Notes: generated from the letters alone by a model not told the origin. A DNA stretch of 64,000 nt from Pinus tabuliformis (GCA_031772625.1 CM062813.1:767870720-767934719), one strand, 5' to 3'; positions 43,201 through 55,099 are shown, counted from the stretch's first letter. Translations and numbers: made by a program.

Positions 43201-45953
43201 ACCAAAAAGCCTTTGCTTGGGATTACAGTGACATGCATGGGATTCACCCCGACACATGCACTCACCATATCTACACAGATAGCACCATTAAACCAGTGAG
43301 GCAACCACAAAGAAGAATGAACCCCATGCTCCAAGACATTGTCAGAGAGGAATTGCAAAAACTTTTGAGAGTCAACTTTATATATCCTATTTCTGACAGT
43401 CAGTGGGTATCCCTATTGGTTATCGTGCCCAAGAAAAATGGTAAGTGGCGCATCTGTGTTGATTACAGACAGCTGAATAAAGCAACGCTCAAAGATTACT
43501 TCCCACTGCCATTTATTGACCAAGTGTTAGACACCCTAGCTGGCAAATCATCATTTTCCTTTCTTGATGGTTTCAATGGCTACAACCAGATCAGGATTGC
43601 CTCTGAAGACCAGGAAAAAACCACATTCACCTGTCCTTGGGGCACCTATGCCTACAATGTTTTTCCATTTGGACTTTGTAACGCTCCAGCTACATTTCAG
43701 CGAGCTGTGTTAGCTATTTTCGCTGATTTAATTCATGATTGTGTTGAAGTGTATATGGATGATTTTTCGGTATATGGCAATTCATTTGAACATGCATTAG
43801 AAAATCTTGAGAGAGTTTTGAAAAGGTGTATTGAAGCTAACCTGTCCCTCAGCAACGAAAAGTGCTTTATGATGTTAAATGAAGGGATAGTGTTGGGCCA
43901 TTATATCTCTTTTCAAGGCATCCAGGTTGACCCAGCCAAGATCCAGATTATTGCCGATTTGCCTATTCCACAAAATCAGAGAGAGGTAAGAAGTTTTCTT
44001 GGGTATGCAAGCTATTACCGCAGATTCATTGAACATTTTAGCAAGATAGCTTTACCTTTGTTTAAACTTCTAACCAAAGATGTACTTTTCAACTGGACTG
44101 AGAACTGTCAACATGCATTCGAACAACTCAAAAAGAAACTATCTACCGCACCAGTCTTGAGAGGGCCTAATTGGAGTTTACCATTTCATATTTTTACCGA
44201 TGCATCTGACACTGCAGTAGGTGCATCATTAGGCCAAAAAGAGGAATCTTGTACTTATGCCATTTATTTCATTAGTAAAAATCTAACACCTGCAGAGCTA
44301 AACTATACAGTTACAGAAAAGGAAACGCTTGCCATCATTTATGCTGTGAATAAATTCCGACATTACATAACTGGTTATGAAGTCTTTGTACATACTGATC
44401 ATTTTTCCATTAGACATCTCATGAATAAACCAATAACTAGTGGCAGAGTTACCAGGTGGTTACTATTGTTACAGGAAGTTAACATCACAGTGTTAGATAG
44501 ACCAGGCAAAGAGAACCAGGTGGCTGATTTTCTCTCTACACTGCAAAATCCAGGTGAGGTTGTTCCAGTTGAAGATTCTTTTATGGATGAACACTTATTT
44601 GCAATTTCCATAGTAACTCCTTGGTATGCTGACTTGGCTAATTACTTGTCTACAGGAAGGACACCTCCACACTTCACTGCAAAGGAAAGGAAAAGACTAA
44701 TCAAACAAAGTGCTAGATATTCATGGCTTAATGGCGATCTATTTTATACTGGTTTTGATATGATCATTAGGAGATGTGTAAGAAATGATGAGGTAATTGA
44801 CATTTTAAAATCTTGCCATGATGAACCGTGTGGTGGGCATTTTGCAGCGAAGCGGACAGCCTTCAAATTTCTTACTCTTGGATACTACTGGCCATCCATT
44901 TTCAAGGATGCCAAGAAGTATGTAAAGAGTTGTGATAGCTGCCAAAGAATGGGCAGACCAACAACTACCGATGAGATGCCCCTTCAGCCCCAAGTTCACT
45001 TAGAGCCATTTGATAAGTGGGCTCTGGACTTTATAGGACCTATTAACCCAACCTCCAATGGTAAGAAGTACATCTTAGTATGTACTGATTACGTCACAAA
45101 GTGGGCAGAAGCAAAAGCACTGGTGAGAGCAACCGAACACATAGTAGTCAATTTCCTTTTTGAGGAGATCTTTGTGAGGTATGGAGTACCAAGGGAAATT
45201 GTAACTGATCAAGGTACTCAATTCACCTCAAAGCTCATGAAGGACATCACAGACAAGTACCAAATAAAGCATAGAAAAAGTACCCCTTATCATCCACAGG
45301 CCAATGGGCAGGTGGAATCAACAAACAAAACTTTGGAGGGGATCATTACCAAAACTGTTACAATGAACAGGAAAAATTGGGAAGAAAAGCTCAAAGAGGC
45401 ACTCTGGGATTACAGGATTACTTGGAAAGATACCACAAGATTTACACCATACCAATTGGTGTACGGTAAGGAGGTCATGCTTCCTATTGAATTCCAAATT
45501 CACACTTTTAAACTGGCTGCAGATTTACAAATTGATTTGGACCAAGCACAAAAAGAAAGAATCCAGCAGTTGAACCAGCTGGATGAGATGAGGCAGCAAG
45601 CAGAACAAACCACCATCCTCATGCAAAAACACAGGAAGCAATGGCATGATTCACACATTAAGAAGAAGCACTTCAAGGAAGGTGACTGGGCTTTACTTTT
45701 TGATTCAAAATTCAAGGATCATAAAGCCAAGTTCACCACCCATTAGATGGGCCCCTATGAAATTATTCAGGCTTATGACAATGGTTCAGTTAAGCTCAAA
45801 ACTATTGATGGCGAAGGTCACTCCTTCACAGTCAATGGTCATCGCCTGAAACTGTACACCAAGCCCATCAGCAAGCAAGATTTTCTCCATACACTATCTC
45901 AGCAAAGAGAGGTTGAGATACTGCAGCCCTCAGCTGCAGTATCACTGCCTTAG
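40245..45953 (+). pseudogene. gag-pol: Element F gag-pol polyprotein, one frame with four stops
   Basis: From the ATG at 40245 (MPRLRDNQGRF) a single frame of about 1900 codons runs to the final stop near 45953. It is interrupted only at 40320 (TGA), 41475 (TAG), 41754 (TAG) and 45744 (TAG). In order: capsid (LPNFYGI near 40680, MSQQEDESLEEYLERF near 40940); two CX2CX3HX4C knuckles (CPKCRKKHALKDC, CAFCTEHHDMFNC); a Pro/Gln/Tyr-rich linker; protease with IDLGAAINVM (D-L-G, as in Athila-type proteases); RT with an intact YMDD near 43750; RNase H with FTDASD near 44200; integrase with an HHCC zinc region ending CDSCQ, and core WALDFIGPI, VTDQGTQF, GQVESTN (D, D, E). The last stop turns the usual FTTHW-MGPY Trp into TAG. 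Gag and pol share one frame. Decayed, but all catalytic residues I checked are present. Confidence 0.92.
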
Positions 45954-47660
45954 TTTCATTTCCTTTCAATTTCAAAGTCAAAAAGAAAAAATAATAATAA
46001 TAAAAAAAACTATATATAAATTTTTTTATAAAACTAAAAAAAACTAAAAAAAATAAAATAAATAAAAAATGGATTAGATGTGAAAACCAGTATCTGGCAC
46101 AATCTAACCCCGAATTCCTACTTGAAAACCAATTCGTTGGCGGGTATGAATTCTCTTTCTTTTGTTCACTGTTTAATTTCTCAGCTGAATCATGACTTGA
46201 GGAAAAGTCAAACTTTAAGTCGGGGAGAGAGGCATCAACATTCCGTTCTGTTACTTTTATCTCTCCCTTGTAAATTCTTCAAGATTTCTTATTCTATATT
46301 TTCATTGTAAATTTCCAACAGCAGCTTGTTCCAGCATTCCAGACTTCAATAAATAAGCTGTTTTGTCATGATTTTATTTCAGAGGGACCTGGTTATAAAC
46401 ATTTTGCAGGGGGACCTGTTCTGTTCAAATATCTACGCTACCAACACCAGCAGTAATGGGACCTGTTTTAAGACATTCAGAAAGGACCTATTAAAGAAAT
46501 TGACACCAAGGGCTACTTCAACAGAATTTCATCAAGCTTCTACAAGGATTTGGGCACCAACACTCCATCAAATGCCAAGCTCAGTGAACCTGTAACAATA
46601 TAAGGAGTTGCATGAACATTTTCAAAAATTTTCTGAGGGACCTGTTACATCTTCAAAATTTTTCTAAGGGACCTGTTACATCTTCAATTTTTCTCAAAGG
46701 ACCTGTGCATTCAATCTTCCTCAGAGGACCTGTTACAACAAGCAAAAGAACAATCCAAAAAGGGACTAGCTACTCAGCATGTCAATACAATAACGATCAA
46801 CAAAAGAGTAATGTGTTTCTGTTCTTAAACATTTAATTTCCTAGATTGATTTTTAATGTAACTTTGATGACTATGAACTGTTATGATTAGTTTCAAGGAC
46901 ACCTACATCAATCTCCTATCACCCCTTATCCCACCGATTCTCATCATTCCCATACATCAACCTATTCATATCCCTAAAACCCATTACCAACACATCCACC
47001 TTGTCATATATCCTACAGTCATACCAACATCCTCTATACGACCAAACACCAACTGAAAAGGGCACGTGGTGAGTTGTGTTTTTAAATACAAAGGAAGAGA
47101 TAGATGTAAAGCGGCCTATATATATTTCACTCCACACAGCCAAATCATAATAAGCGGCCTATATATATTTCACTCCACACAGCCAAATCATAACTTCACC
47201 GCCCAACGTACCCAATGATCAAAAGGGGCTCCCCGAAATCATACCCAGCATTATAGATACGCTACCAGTGCTCTTGTGGTGACATCCATGCAAGCGTACA
47301 ACACTCCTCTGTTTTTTTTTTAAATGAATGGTTACGTTGCGAAGTGAGTACAGGGTTATCTCACCATCATTTCCACCTTCGATTCCCATAACTTCCAAAG
47401 TGAGAACCAGAAGCAAGGAGCGCCGAAGGGAGTATTACCATTTGGGTCGATTTACACAGTGAAGATTGAAACTAGTGAGTGCCGAAAGAGGAAAGTATCA
47501 CCATTCTATTTTGACTCCCATCACAGTCATATCGACCGGCCGAGCATCATATTGAAGACTGAAGGAAGCGATACATCAGGTAACCAACTCGAAATTTCTT
47601 TGTTAAAAATGTAAGAATATAGACAGAGAAGGGTTAGAAGCACGACCCTCTACCACCACC
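45954..47660 (+). other. Element F region between pol and the extra ORF
   Basis: It begins with an A-rich tract (about 45980-46070). TTAAGTCGGGGAGAGA at 46215-46230 is identical to the tract before the 3' LTR. GGACCTGTT or close variants recur about eight times between 46383 and 46740. A 43-bp direct duplication around 47110-47190 contains CGGCCTATATATATTTC, so two TATA-like boxes sit about 500 bp upstream of the next ORF. No gene of its own is supported. Confidence 0.7.
46215..46230 (+). other. Internal polypurine-tract copy in element F
   Basis: The 16 bases TTAAGTCGGGGAGAGA match 49040-49055 exactly. Here they lie 260 bp after pol instead of next to an LTR. It may be a second plus-strand primer, or the original 3' tract left behind when the extra ORF was gained. 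Confidence 0.7.
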
Positions 47661-48983
47661 ATGACTAATAGGGTCGAACCGAGTGTGTTCGACAGTTCAC
47701 AATACCATGAGGATTGCATTGAAATTCTCAGAGAAATACAGTGGTTACCATTTCTAGAAAAATTCCATGGAAGTAATGAGGAAGTTACCAAGCAATTTGC
47801 CTTCACCTTTAATGGAGAAAAGGCCCTAATAGGTAAATTCTCCTTCAGAATTTCAGAGGATACTATAGCTCAGGCAATAGGGATTAGTCCAGAAGGGGAG
47901 AAGTACTTTAAAACCAAGCAATTTAAAGAGAAATCATGGACACAGTTCATGTCTAGATCTAGAGTCTCCTCAGTAAACTGGAAGAAGGGTGTTCCAAGAA
48001 GTTGGTTAGTTCATCCTTGGGATGAAATGGTTTACATCCTTCAAAAATTCATAACCTGTGAAGGTAGGTACAGTATTGTTTATCTATACCACATCAAACT
48101 ACTCCTCCATTTGAAGAAACAATGTGTAATCAGTGTGCCATATTTTCTGCTACAAAGCTTAACTAAGATGTCCAAGACTATCCAAAAGCAGAATGGGAAT
48201 GAAGACAAGAGCTTGTACCATTTTGGCTTAATTAAAATCCTCATTGAGCATGAATTGCAGAAAAGAGGGAAACCATGGAAAGAATTCCTAACTGTCAATC
48301 AAATTAGAGATGAGGAAGAAAAAGAAGAAGTGCAAGAGGACTCAGGGTTTATGAAGGACATTGATGAAGAAATTCCAGTATCCAAAGCCAGAAAAGCACC
48401 TCTACCTGTGGGCAGCATAAGGACCAGGAACATGCAAAAAGGAGATGCTAAGAGGGCCGAAAAAGAATTTTTTTTTACCACTTACTCACGAAGAATAAGG
48501 CGGACACCAAAAGACCAGTTGCAAGAAGACCAGTTTGAATCTCATGCACCTACACAAATGGATGTTGAGAGTGGTGACCATTCACTACCAGCACCAGAAG
48601 TTGACATGGAGGTAGAAAGCAATAACAAACAGGAAAAATGTTCACCACCTCCCATCAAAAGACAGAAGAAGTTAGAGAAACAAATTGAAGAATTGAAGGA
48701 AGAGCTCATGGAAGCTAACATGTTGGAAAAAGTTATTAAAAGAGAAAATGAAATGCTCCGGGCGCAAAGCAAAGAAACTCAGAAGAAAAATGAAAAGTTA
48801 AAGGAAAGAATCAGTGAATTGGAGACTGAGCAAACTGAGATTTCTAACTGGGCCACTAAGTGGTACAATCAGAAGAAGACCCTTAAAGAAAAATATAAAA
48901 AGTTAAAGCAGGAGCTCAAGGGACAGAAAGATAACCAGGTGAAAAAGAATGTAGACACCTTGCTCAAGGCAGCAGAGATCTAG
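47661..48983 (+). CDS. Element F ORF in the envelope position: 440-aa coiled-coil protein
   Basis: An intact 440-codon ORF starts at an ATG (MTNRVEPSVFDSSQYHEDC). The N-terminal half (about residues 20-215) is globular, with WLPFLEKFHGSNEEVTKQF and ISEDTIAQAIGISPEGEKY. It resembles the 'putative plant transposon protein' domain found in third-position ORFs of Athila-type elements; that is recalled, not searched. Residues about 215-330 are acidic, charged and low in complexity, with an RRIRRTP basic patch. Residues about 330-440 are a long Lys/Glu-rich coiled coil (LEKQIEELKEELMEANM, then LKERISELETEQTEI). I see no signal peptide, no membrane helix and no furin-like site, so it does not look like a membrane glycoprotein despite its location. 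It is open while gag-pol has stops. Function unknown. Confidence 0.75.
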   Translation: MTNRVEPSVFDSSQYHEDCIEILREIQWLPFLEKFHGSNEEVTKQFAFTFNGEKALIGKFSFRISEDTIAQAIGISPEGEKYFKTKQFKEKSWTQFMSRSRVSSVNWKKGVPRSWLVHPWDEMVYILQKFITCEGRYSIVYLYHIKLLLHLKKQCVISVPYFLLQSLTKMSKTIQKQNGNEDKSLYHFGLIKILIEHELQKRGKPWKEFLTVNQIRDEEEKEEVQEDSGFMKDIDEEIPVSKARKAPLPVGSIRTRNMQKGDAKRAEKEFFFTTYSRRIRRTPKDQLQEDQFESHAPTQMDVESGDHSLPAPEVDMEVESNNKQEKCSPPPIKRQKKLEKQIEELKEELMEANMLEKVIKRENEMLRAQSKETQKKNEKLKERISELETEQTEISNWATKWYNQKKTLKEKYKKLKQELKGQKDNQVKKNVDTLLKAAEI

Positions 48984-49039
48984 GCAGGGACAGGGTTCAA
49001 GGGAAGCACTTCGGGGGTAGCATGAGGACATGCTAATCC

Positions 49040-49055
49040 TTAAGTCGGGGAGAGA
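49040..49055 (+). other. Polypurine tract of element F
   Basis: TTAAGTCGGGGAGAGA lies immediately before the 3' LTR. An exact second copy is at 46215-46230. Confidence 0.88.
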
Positions 49056-50487
49056 TGTTGGTATCATCCCAAGAACCATTTTTCCTCCCAAAAACATATC
49101 ATTTATCCATTCATTTTCATCATATATCCCTTAGAATCCTTGAAAATTGATTATTAATAGTCTTATAGTTATTAAATTGCATAGAAATTGATTTAGGGGT
49201 TTTATGTTGAAGAATTAGAAGTTTTTGATGAAATGGTTACAGGAAGTTCCCACATCCTGTAATAAGCTTATCGTTTGACATGTGGCGCAGCAGTTGGGCT
49301 AGAACGAAAGACATGGACGAAAAACAGAATGTCCAAGCATGGAAAAACACCTATCTCCCAGCCGAATCGATCCTCCTATATGCGCGGTCAACTCAAGTCA
49401 AAGCATGGCACCTGGCAGACAAAAGCAGCAACAACAGCTCGTTCTATTTTTATTTGGTTTTTGTTCTTTTTGAAAACACTTAGGATAGAAACATTTTGAA
49501 AAGGCTCGATGTAATAAAAGCAGCAACAGCCGAATGTACATTCATTGTAGCAGTGACATGGCTGTGGATATACATATGTAAATACAGTCCAGTTAATGGT
49601 TAATGTTTAATCGTTGAATCGTTCCAGAACAGAGTTTTTAAGTTTAATACTAAGACCTATTCACTACGACTTGTGTATCTTGTGCATTGATTTGGTAGCC
49701 GGTCGATTATAAGCCAGTGTACCCTTGGAACGCGGACGGGCCCTGCGTTCAATCGGTATACTGTCCATTTATTTCATTTACATTTCGGTTATCGTATGGT
49801 TTGCACAGTGATTGGATTTCGATTTCAATAGGTTTTATATGGTTTGCATAACAGTTACAATTACATAGCTTTCGATTTCCATAGCTTTCGATTTCCATTG
49901 AATGTATATGGTTTGCGCTTATGGTTGGTTTGCGTTTATGGTTATGCTGCACAGTCATCACTGAGATTTGGAAGTGCGTCCTGTAAGGGATTCGATCCTT
50001 GTGTGTCTTGTAAAAGCACCATCATAAACTCTGTTTTTATTCCACAATTCATTTATGCTCTCTATATAGTTTGATATAGTGTAAATATCATTGAATGCTG
50101 TGTGTTTACTGAACAAGGGTTTTCTGGGTAATATCTTTGTAAGGAGATTAAAATCATTGTTACAGTCATACGCAGTGCTTAGGTTTGCACAGTCATACAC
50201 AGTGCTTAGGTTTGCACAGTCATACACAGTGCTTAGGTTCAGGGTTTAATTTGGTAAATGCATTTAATGATAAGCATTGTAATCAGGTATATTAGTAACG
50301 TAATCTGAGTGTTTGAATGATAGGTGACATATCCCAGCCTTCCGTAAAGAAGCCTTGTAATCTACATCATAATCACTTGGCCAACAATCCTTTATGTCTA
50401 TATATTTTAAACCATGCCTCTAAGCTTACGCACCTTGGTCGATATTAAATATAGAGTCTAGCCTAGTACCCTAGCTAGAACACTACA
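49056..50487 (+). repeat. Element F 3' LTR
   Basis: It is 1432 bp and nearly identical to 38718-40136, with the 16-bp CATAGCTTTCGATTTC duplication near 49864-49895. The threefold 26-bp CAGTCATACACAGTGCTTAGG repeat is at about 50160-50240. Confidence 0.95.
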
Positions 50488-50525
50488 AATTCAAAGGGCT
50501 AGTAGAGCATTATTATCGGTAACTG

Positions 50526-51527
50526 ATGCCCCGAGGAAAGAAAATGAAAACACCTAGTAAGGAACCTGAAAGCTCTAGCATGACTCATGAAGAAGAAGAA
50601 GAAATGCTATATGATATATCAAAATTACAAGAACAAGTGCAACAAGTGTCACTTGCACAAAAAGCAATAGAAGCTAAGATGGATGGTTTAAGGAAAGATG
50701 TAGAAGCTAAGATGGATGGTTTAAAGAAAGGTGTATAAGCTAAGATGGATTGTTTAAAGAAAGGCGTAAAAGCTAAGATGGATGGCATGGAAGCTAAGGT
50801 GAATGGCATGGCCGCTAAAATTGATGGTATGGATGATAAGATGGAAGAATTGAAGAGAAATATGAATAATTTGCTACAAGAAATGGTCACTAATGGTGAA
50901 AGGGTACTAAAGGAAACTCATGATGAGAACAAAAGAAATGTTAATCATGATTCCATAGACTCTAATGTTGGATCGAAGACTCACCATATTCCAAAAATCG
51001 ATATGAGGAAGTTTGATGGCAAGGATCCCGCCACATGGATATTACAGATGGAGCAATTCTTCGATCTCAATAATGTGAAAAACACACAAAAGGTACGTAT
51101 GGAAACTTTATATTTGGAACCAAATCAGTTTGTATGGTATCAATGGCTTTGCTCTCGTAAACAATTTATCACTTGGGCAATTTTTACGGAAGAATTGATA
51201 GCACATTATGAGGATACAAAAAGCAACACTTTTTTTAGCCAATTGATAAGTCTCAAACAAAAGGGTTCAATAATGGAGCACATTGAGGAGTTCCAAAAAT
51301 TGAACATAAGGGTAAAAGATATTCCAGAGGAGCATAGGATTGATGTGTTCATAGGGTCTTTAAAGGATAATATCCAACATGATTTTCGCCTTTGGGAACC
51401 TGATTCATTAGAGAAGGCATTCAGGTTAGCAAGAAAAATGGAAAGCAAAATTATGGCAACCAGGAAGCATACCACTCACAACTATAAAGACGGAAGTGTT
51501 GTTGCCCTAGTCTTCCACAACCTATAA
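50526..51527 (+). pseudogene. gag: Element E gag
   Basis: An ATG at 50526 starts MPRGKKMKTPSKEPE. The frame is open to 51527 except for TAA at 50736-50738. Residues about 30-110 form a coiled coil built from near-repeats of 33 bp (EAKMDGLKKGV-type 11-residue units at about 50670-50850). The capsid domain follows (FDGKDPATWILQMEQFF, then FSQLISLKQKGSIMEHIEEF). The zinc knuckle that should end this protein is in another frame, at the start of the next ORF. A small indel near 51490-51510 has therefore separated gag from its own nucleocapsid, and the change is more likely damage than programmed frameshifting. Two lesions make it inactive. Confidence 0.88.
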
Positions 51528-51529
51528 GG

Positions 51530-54500
51530 TTGACACCACAACAATTGGAAGAAAAAAGAGCAAAAGGGCTTTGTTACAGTTGTGATAGCAAATACACTAA
51601 AGGTCATAAGTGTGCTGAGAAGAAATTATTCTACATAGATTGTGAAGAGGAAGAAGAAAAGGAGCAAGAAAGGTCAAAAGAAGAGGATATACTCCAGGAA
51701 CAAAGCCTAGATGAAGAACAAATAAATCCGACCATATCTTGTAATGCATTGGCAGGAATTACCACTCCTCAAACCATCAAGATAGAAGGACAAATCAAGA
51801 AGAAAAAGGTAATAGTGTTGATTGATTCAGGAAGCACCCACAATTTTATTCATTGTAAGGTAGCAAAAGAATTGAATTGCTTCCTATATCCAGCACCAGA
51901 GTGTCAAGTGATGATTGCAAATGGAGGAACAATAAATTGCTCTGGAAAGTGCCATAATATCAAGCTATCCATGGGAGAATATGTATTGACTAGCCCAATG
52001 CTTTCCATTCCAATGGGAGGTGCTGATGTTGTACTAGGAGTCCAATGGCTACAATCCTTGGGTACAATAGCTTTTAATTTTCAAGAACTTTTCATCAAAT
52101 TTTCTACGGAAGGAAAGGAAGTTGAATTAAGGGGTATTGCAGGGAAACCAGGAAAGATAATCAGCTCTAATGGTATGACAAAGCTTCTAAAAAAGGAACA
52201 AAGAGGTGTAATTGCACAATTATGTTCGCTAGATGTTTCCACATCGGAATCATCTATTTCTCCAGATCTCCAAAAAGTCCTGGACAATCATTCCAAGGTA
52301 TTTGAGACTCCCAAAGGTCTCCCACCTATGCGTGATCATGATCATGCTATTCATCTGATTCCAGGAAGTGTTCCTCCAAACATCAGGCCGTACAGATATC
52401 CCTATGTCCAAAAGAGTGAAATTGAACGTATGGTTGCAGAAATGCTAGAGGCTGGTATAATTCAACCGAGTCAAAGTTCTTTCTCTGCTCCAGTAGTATT
52501 GGTGCACAAGAAGGATGGATCATGGCGCATGTGTCCGGATTATAGGGAGCTCAACAAGCTCACTATTAAAGATAAGTTCCCCATTCCTGTCATTGATGAA
52601 TTACTGGATGAATTGCATGGATCAATTTACTTCACCAAGTTGGATCTTCGTTCAGGATATCATCAAATCAGAATGAAGACTGAAGACATTCCAAAAACAA
52701 CATTTAGAACTCATGAGGGTCATTATGAATTTTTGGTCATGCCTTTTGGCCTTACCAATGCACCTTCAACATTTCAAGGTTTGATGAATTCAATTTTCAA
52801 ACCATTCCTTAGAAAATTTGTGTTAGTATTTTTTGATGATATACTAATCTACAACAAGTCTTGGAAGGATCATGTTGAACATGTTGACAGGGTGCTACAA
52901 CTATTGGAGGAGAAACAATTATATGCAAAAAGATCCAAATGTTTCTTTGGAGTCCAGGAGGTGGAATATCTGGGTCATATTGTATCTCATGAAGGAGTTA
53001 AGGTAGACCCTAGCAAAATTAAAGCCATTAAGGAATGGAAAATCCCCACATCCATAAAGCATCTGCGAGGATTTCTCGGGTTGACAGGGTATTATCGCAA
53101 GTTTGTTAAGAATTATGGGAGAATAGCAGCACCTCTAACAACATTATTGAAGAAAGATGCATTTTCATGGACTCCGGAAGCAACAAAGGCCTTTGAACAT
53201 CTTAAAGAGGCAATGTGCCAAGCACCGGTCTTAGCTACACCGGACTTCACAAAAACCTTTATTGTGGAATGTGATGCTTCAGGAAATGGAATTGGTGCTG
53301 TTCTAATGCAAGATGAAAGACCCATTGCTTTTGAAAGTCGTCCAATCAAGGGAAAGTTTTTAAGCAAAGCTATTTATGAGAAGGAAATGTTGGCAATACT
53401 CCATGCACTTAAGAAATGGCGACCCTACCTAATGGGAAGACACTTCAAGGTAAAAACGGATCATGATAGCCTTAAATACTTTTTAGAACAAAGATTATCC
53501 TCTGAAGAGCAACAAAAGTGGGTCACAAAGATGTTGGGTTATGACTTTGAAATCATCTACAAAAAAGGGAAGCAAAATGTGGTGGCAGATGCACTCTCAA
53601 GAAAGGATGAGGATGTGGAAGCATTGTTGTGCGCCATTTCTATTATCCAACCAGATTGGATAAACGAAGCAAGGGAGGAATGGAAGAATGACGAAGAAGT
53701 GTGGGCACTTATTCGAAAGTTACAACAAGATTCCAGTACGTCTGATACATTTAGCTGGAAAAATGATTCGTTATGGTACAAAGATCGCTTATACCTCTGT
53801 AAGAATTCCCAGCTAAAACAAAAGATTCTTATGGAATTGCACACTTCTCCCTTAGGAGGGCACTCAGGATTTTTAAAAACTTACCACAGGGTTAAGAAGG
53901 AATTTTTTTGGGATGGCCTTAAATCAGATATTCAAAAGTTTGTGGCGGAATGTTTGTTTTGCCAACAAAATAAAGTTGAAACAATTAAGACACCAGGTCT
54001 ATTACAACCTTTATCCATTCCAAGCCAACGTTGGGAGGAGGTTTCAATGGATTTTATCACAGGTTTACCCAAGTCTGAGGGAAAGAGTGTCATCATGGTG
54101 GTAGTTGACAAACTTACCAAGTATGCACACTTTTGTGCATTATCACATCCATTTAAAGCCAGTACAGTTTCTACTGCATTTATGGAAACAATTCAAAAGC
54201 TACATGGAAACCCAAAGATTATTGTAAGTGACAGAGATCCCATTTTCACTGGAAATTTTTGGACAGAATTATTTTCTTGTCTTGGTACTCAGTTAGCTCA
54301 TAGCTCATCTTATCATCCTCAATCTGATGGGAAAACTGAGATAGTAAACAAATGTTTGGAAGGATATCTTCGTTGCTTTGTATCTGATAAACAGACACAA
54401 TGGGTCAAATGGTTGCCTCTGGCTGAATGGTGGTATAACACTTCCTTCCATACAGCAACAAAAATGACCCCATTTATGGCACTTTATGGGTATCAACCAC

Positions 54501-55084
54501 CATCCATCACATCATATTTAAGAGAAAATTCTAAGGTTCAGGCAGTGGAACATCACATCGAACATCAACAACAAGTCCTCCAACTCTTAAAGGATAACCT
54601 CGTGTTGGCACAAAATAGAATGAAACAACAGGCAGATCAACATCGCAGTGAAAGAAGTTTTGATGTAGGTGATTGGGTATTCCTACGGCTACAACCATAT
54701 AAGAAAATGTCCCTCAAGCAAGCTAAGAAGGATAATAAATTATCACCAAAGTATTATGGTCCGTACAAGGTGTTGCAAAAGATTGGTACTATGGCATACA
54801 AATTGGAGCTTCCTGCAACTTCTCGATTGCACCCAATTTTCCATGTTTCATGTTTAAAGAAGGTTATAGGTGACAAGCTCCCAGTTCAAACAATATTGCC
54901 AGAACTTGATGAGGAAGGAAAAATTATATTGGAATCGGAAGCAGTCACAGAAACAAGAACTCGACAGCTACGAAATCGATCAATTTCAGAGTATCTTATC
55001 AAGTGGAAGAACTTATTCGCTGAAGATTCCACATGGGAGGATGAGAATTTTATACAGAAGTATCCAGAACTACTCAAGCATTGA
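51530..55084 (+). CDS. pol: Element E pol with C-terminal chromodomain
   Basis: An open frame of 1184 codons. In order: zinc knuckle [14 protein letters not shown] (about residues 15-28), an acidic linker, protease with [12 protein letters not shown] (D-S-G), RT with [23 protein letters not shown] and FFDDILIY (active-site DD), RNase H ([13 protein letters not shown], then [10 protein letters not shown]), and integrase with an HHCC zinc region ending CLFCQQ. The core has [26 protein letters not shown] and [13 protein letters not shown] (D, D, E). The C-terminus (about residues 1130-1184) has [19 protein letters not shown], a chromodomain of the chromovirus type that directs integration to marked chromatin. 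No stop or frameshift is visible within it. Translation would normally begin in gag, and the ORF's own first codon is not an established start. The partner gag is broken, so it could only work in trans. Confidence 0.93.
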   Translation: MTPQQLEEKRAKGLCYSCDSKYTKGHKCAEKKLFYIDCEEEEEKEQERSKEEDILQEQSLDEEQINPTISCNALAGITTPQTIKIEGQIKKKKVIVLIDSGSTHNFIHCKVAKELNCFLYPAPECQVMIANGGTINCSGKCHNIKLSMGEYVLTSPMLSIPMGGADVVLGVQWLQSLGTIAFNFQELFIKFSTEGKEVELRGIAGKPGKIISSNGMTKLLKKEQRGVIAQLCSLDVSTSESSISPDLQKVLDNHSKVFETPKGLPPMRDHDHAIHLIPGSVPPNIRPYRYPYVQKSEIERMVAEMLEAGIIQPSQSSFSAPVVLVHKKDGSWRMCPDYRELNKLTIKDKFPIPVIDELLDELHGSIYFTKLDLRSGYHQIRMKTEDIPKTTFRTHEGHYEFLVMPFGLTNAPSTFQGLMNSIFKPFLRKFVLVFFDDILIYNKSWKDHVEHVDRVLQLLEEKQLYAKRSKCFFGVQEVEYLGHIVSHEGVKVDPSKIKAIKEWKIPTSIKHLRGFLGLTGYYRKFVKNYGRIAAPLTTLLKKDAFSWTPEATKAFEHLKEAMCQAPVLATPDFTKTFIVECDASGNGIGAVLMQDERPIAFESRPIKGKFLSKAIYEKEMLAILHALKKWRPYLMGRHFKVKTDHDSLKYFLEQRLSSEEQQKWVTKMLGYDFEIIYKKGKQNVVADALSRKDEDVEALLCAISIIQPDWINEAREEWKNDEEVWALIRKLQQDSSTSDTFSWKNDSLWYKDRLYLCKNSQLKQKILMELHTSPLGGHSGFLKTYHRVKKEFFWDGLKSDIQKFVAECLFCQQNKVETIKTPGLLQPLSIPSQRWEEVSMDFITGLPKSEGKSVIMVVVDKLTKYAHFCALSHPFKASTVSTAFMETIQKLHGNPKIIVSDRDPIFTGNFWTELFSCLGTQLAHSSSYHPQSDGKTEIVNKCLEGYLRCFVSDKQTQWVKWLPLAEWWYNTSFHTATKMTPFMALYGYQPPSITSYLRENSKVQAVEHHIEHQQQVLQLLKDNLVLAQNRMKQQADQHRSERSFDVGDWVFLRLQPYKKMSLKQAKKDNKLSPKYYGPYKVLQKIGTMAYKLELPATSRLHPIFHVSCLKKVIGDKLPVQTILPELDEEGKIILESEAVTETRTRQLRNRSISEYLIKWKNLFAEDSTWEDENFIQKYPELLKH

Positions 55085-55099
55085 GGACAACACTTTTTT

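Larger units (their letters stand above)
38718..50487 (+). mobile_element. Element F: Athila-like Ty3/gypsy retrotransposon with an extra ORF
   Basis: LTRs are 38718-40136 (1419 bp) and 49056-50487 (1432 bp), with a perfect target duplication aattc (38713-38717 and 50488-50492). The primer site is of tRNA-Asp type. It carries a long gag-pol frame, a 440-codon ORF after pol, and two copies of the polypurine tract. About thirty LTR differences are visible by eye, including a 16-bp duplication (CATAGCTTTCGATTTC) in the 3' LTR. At 11.8 kb it is structurally complete, but stops in gag-pol argue against activity. Confidence 0.96.
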
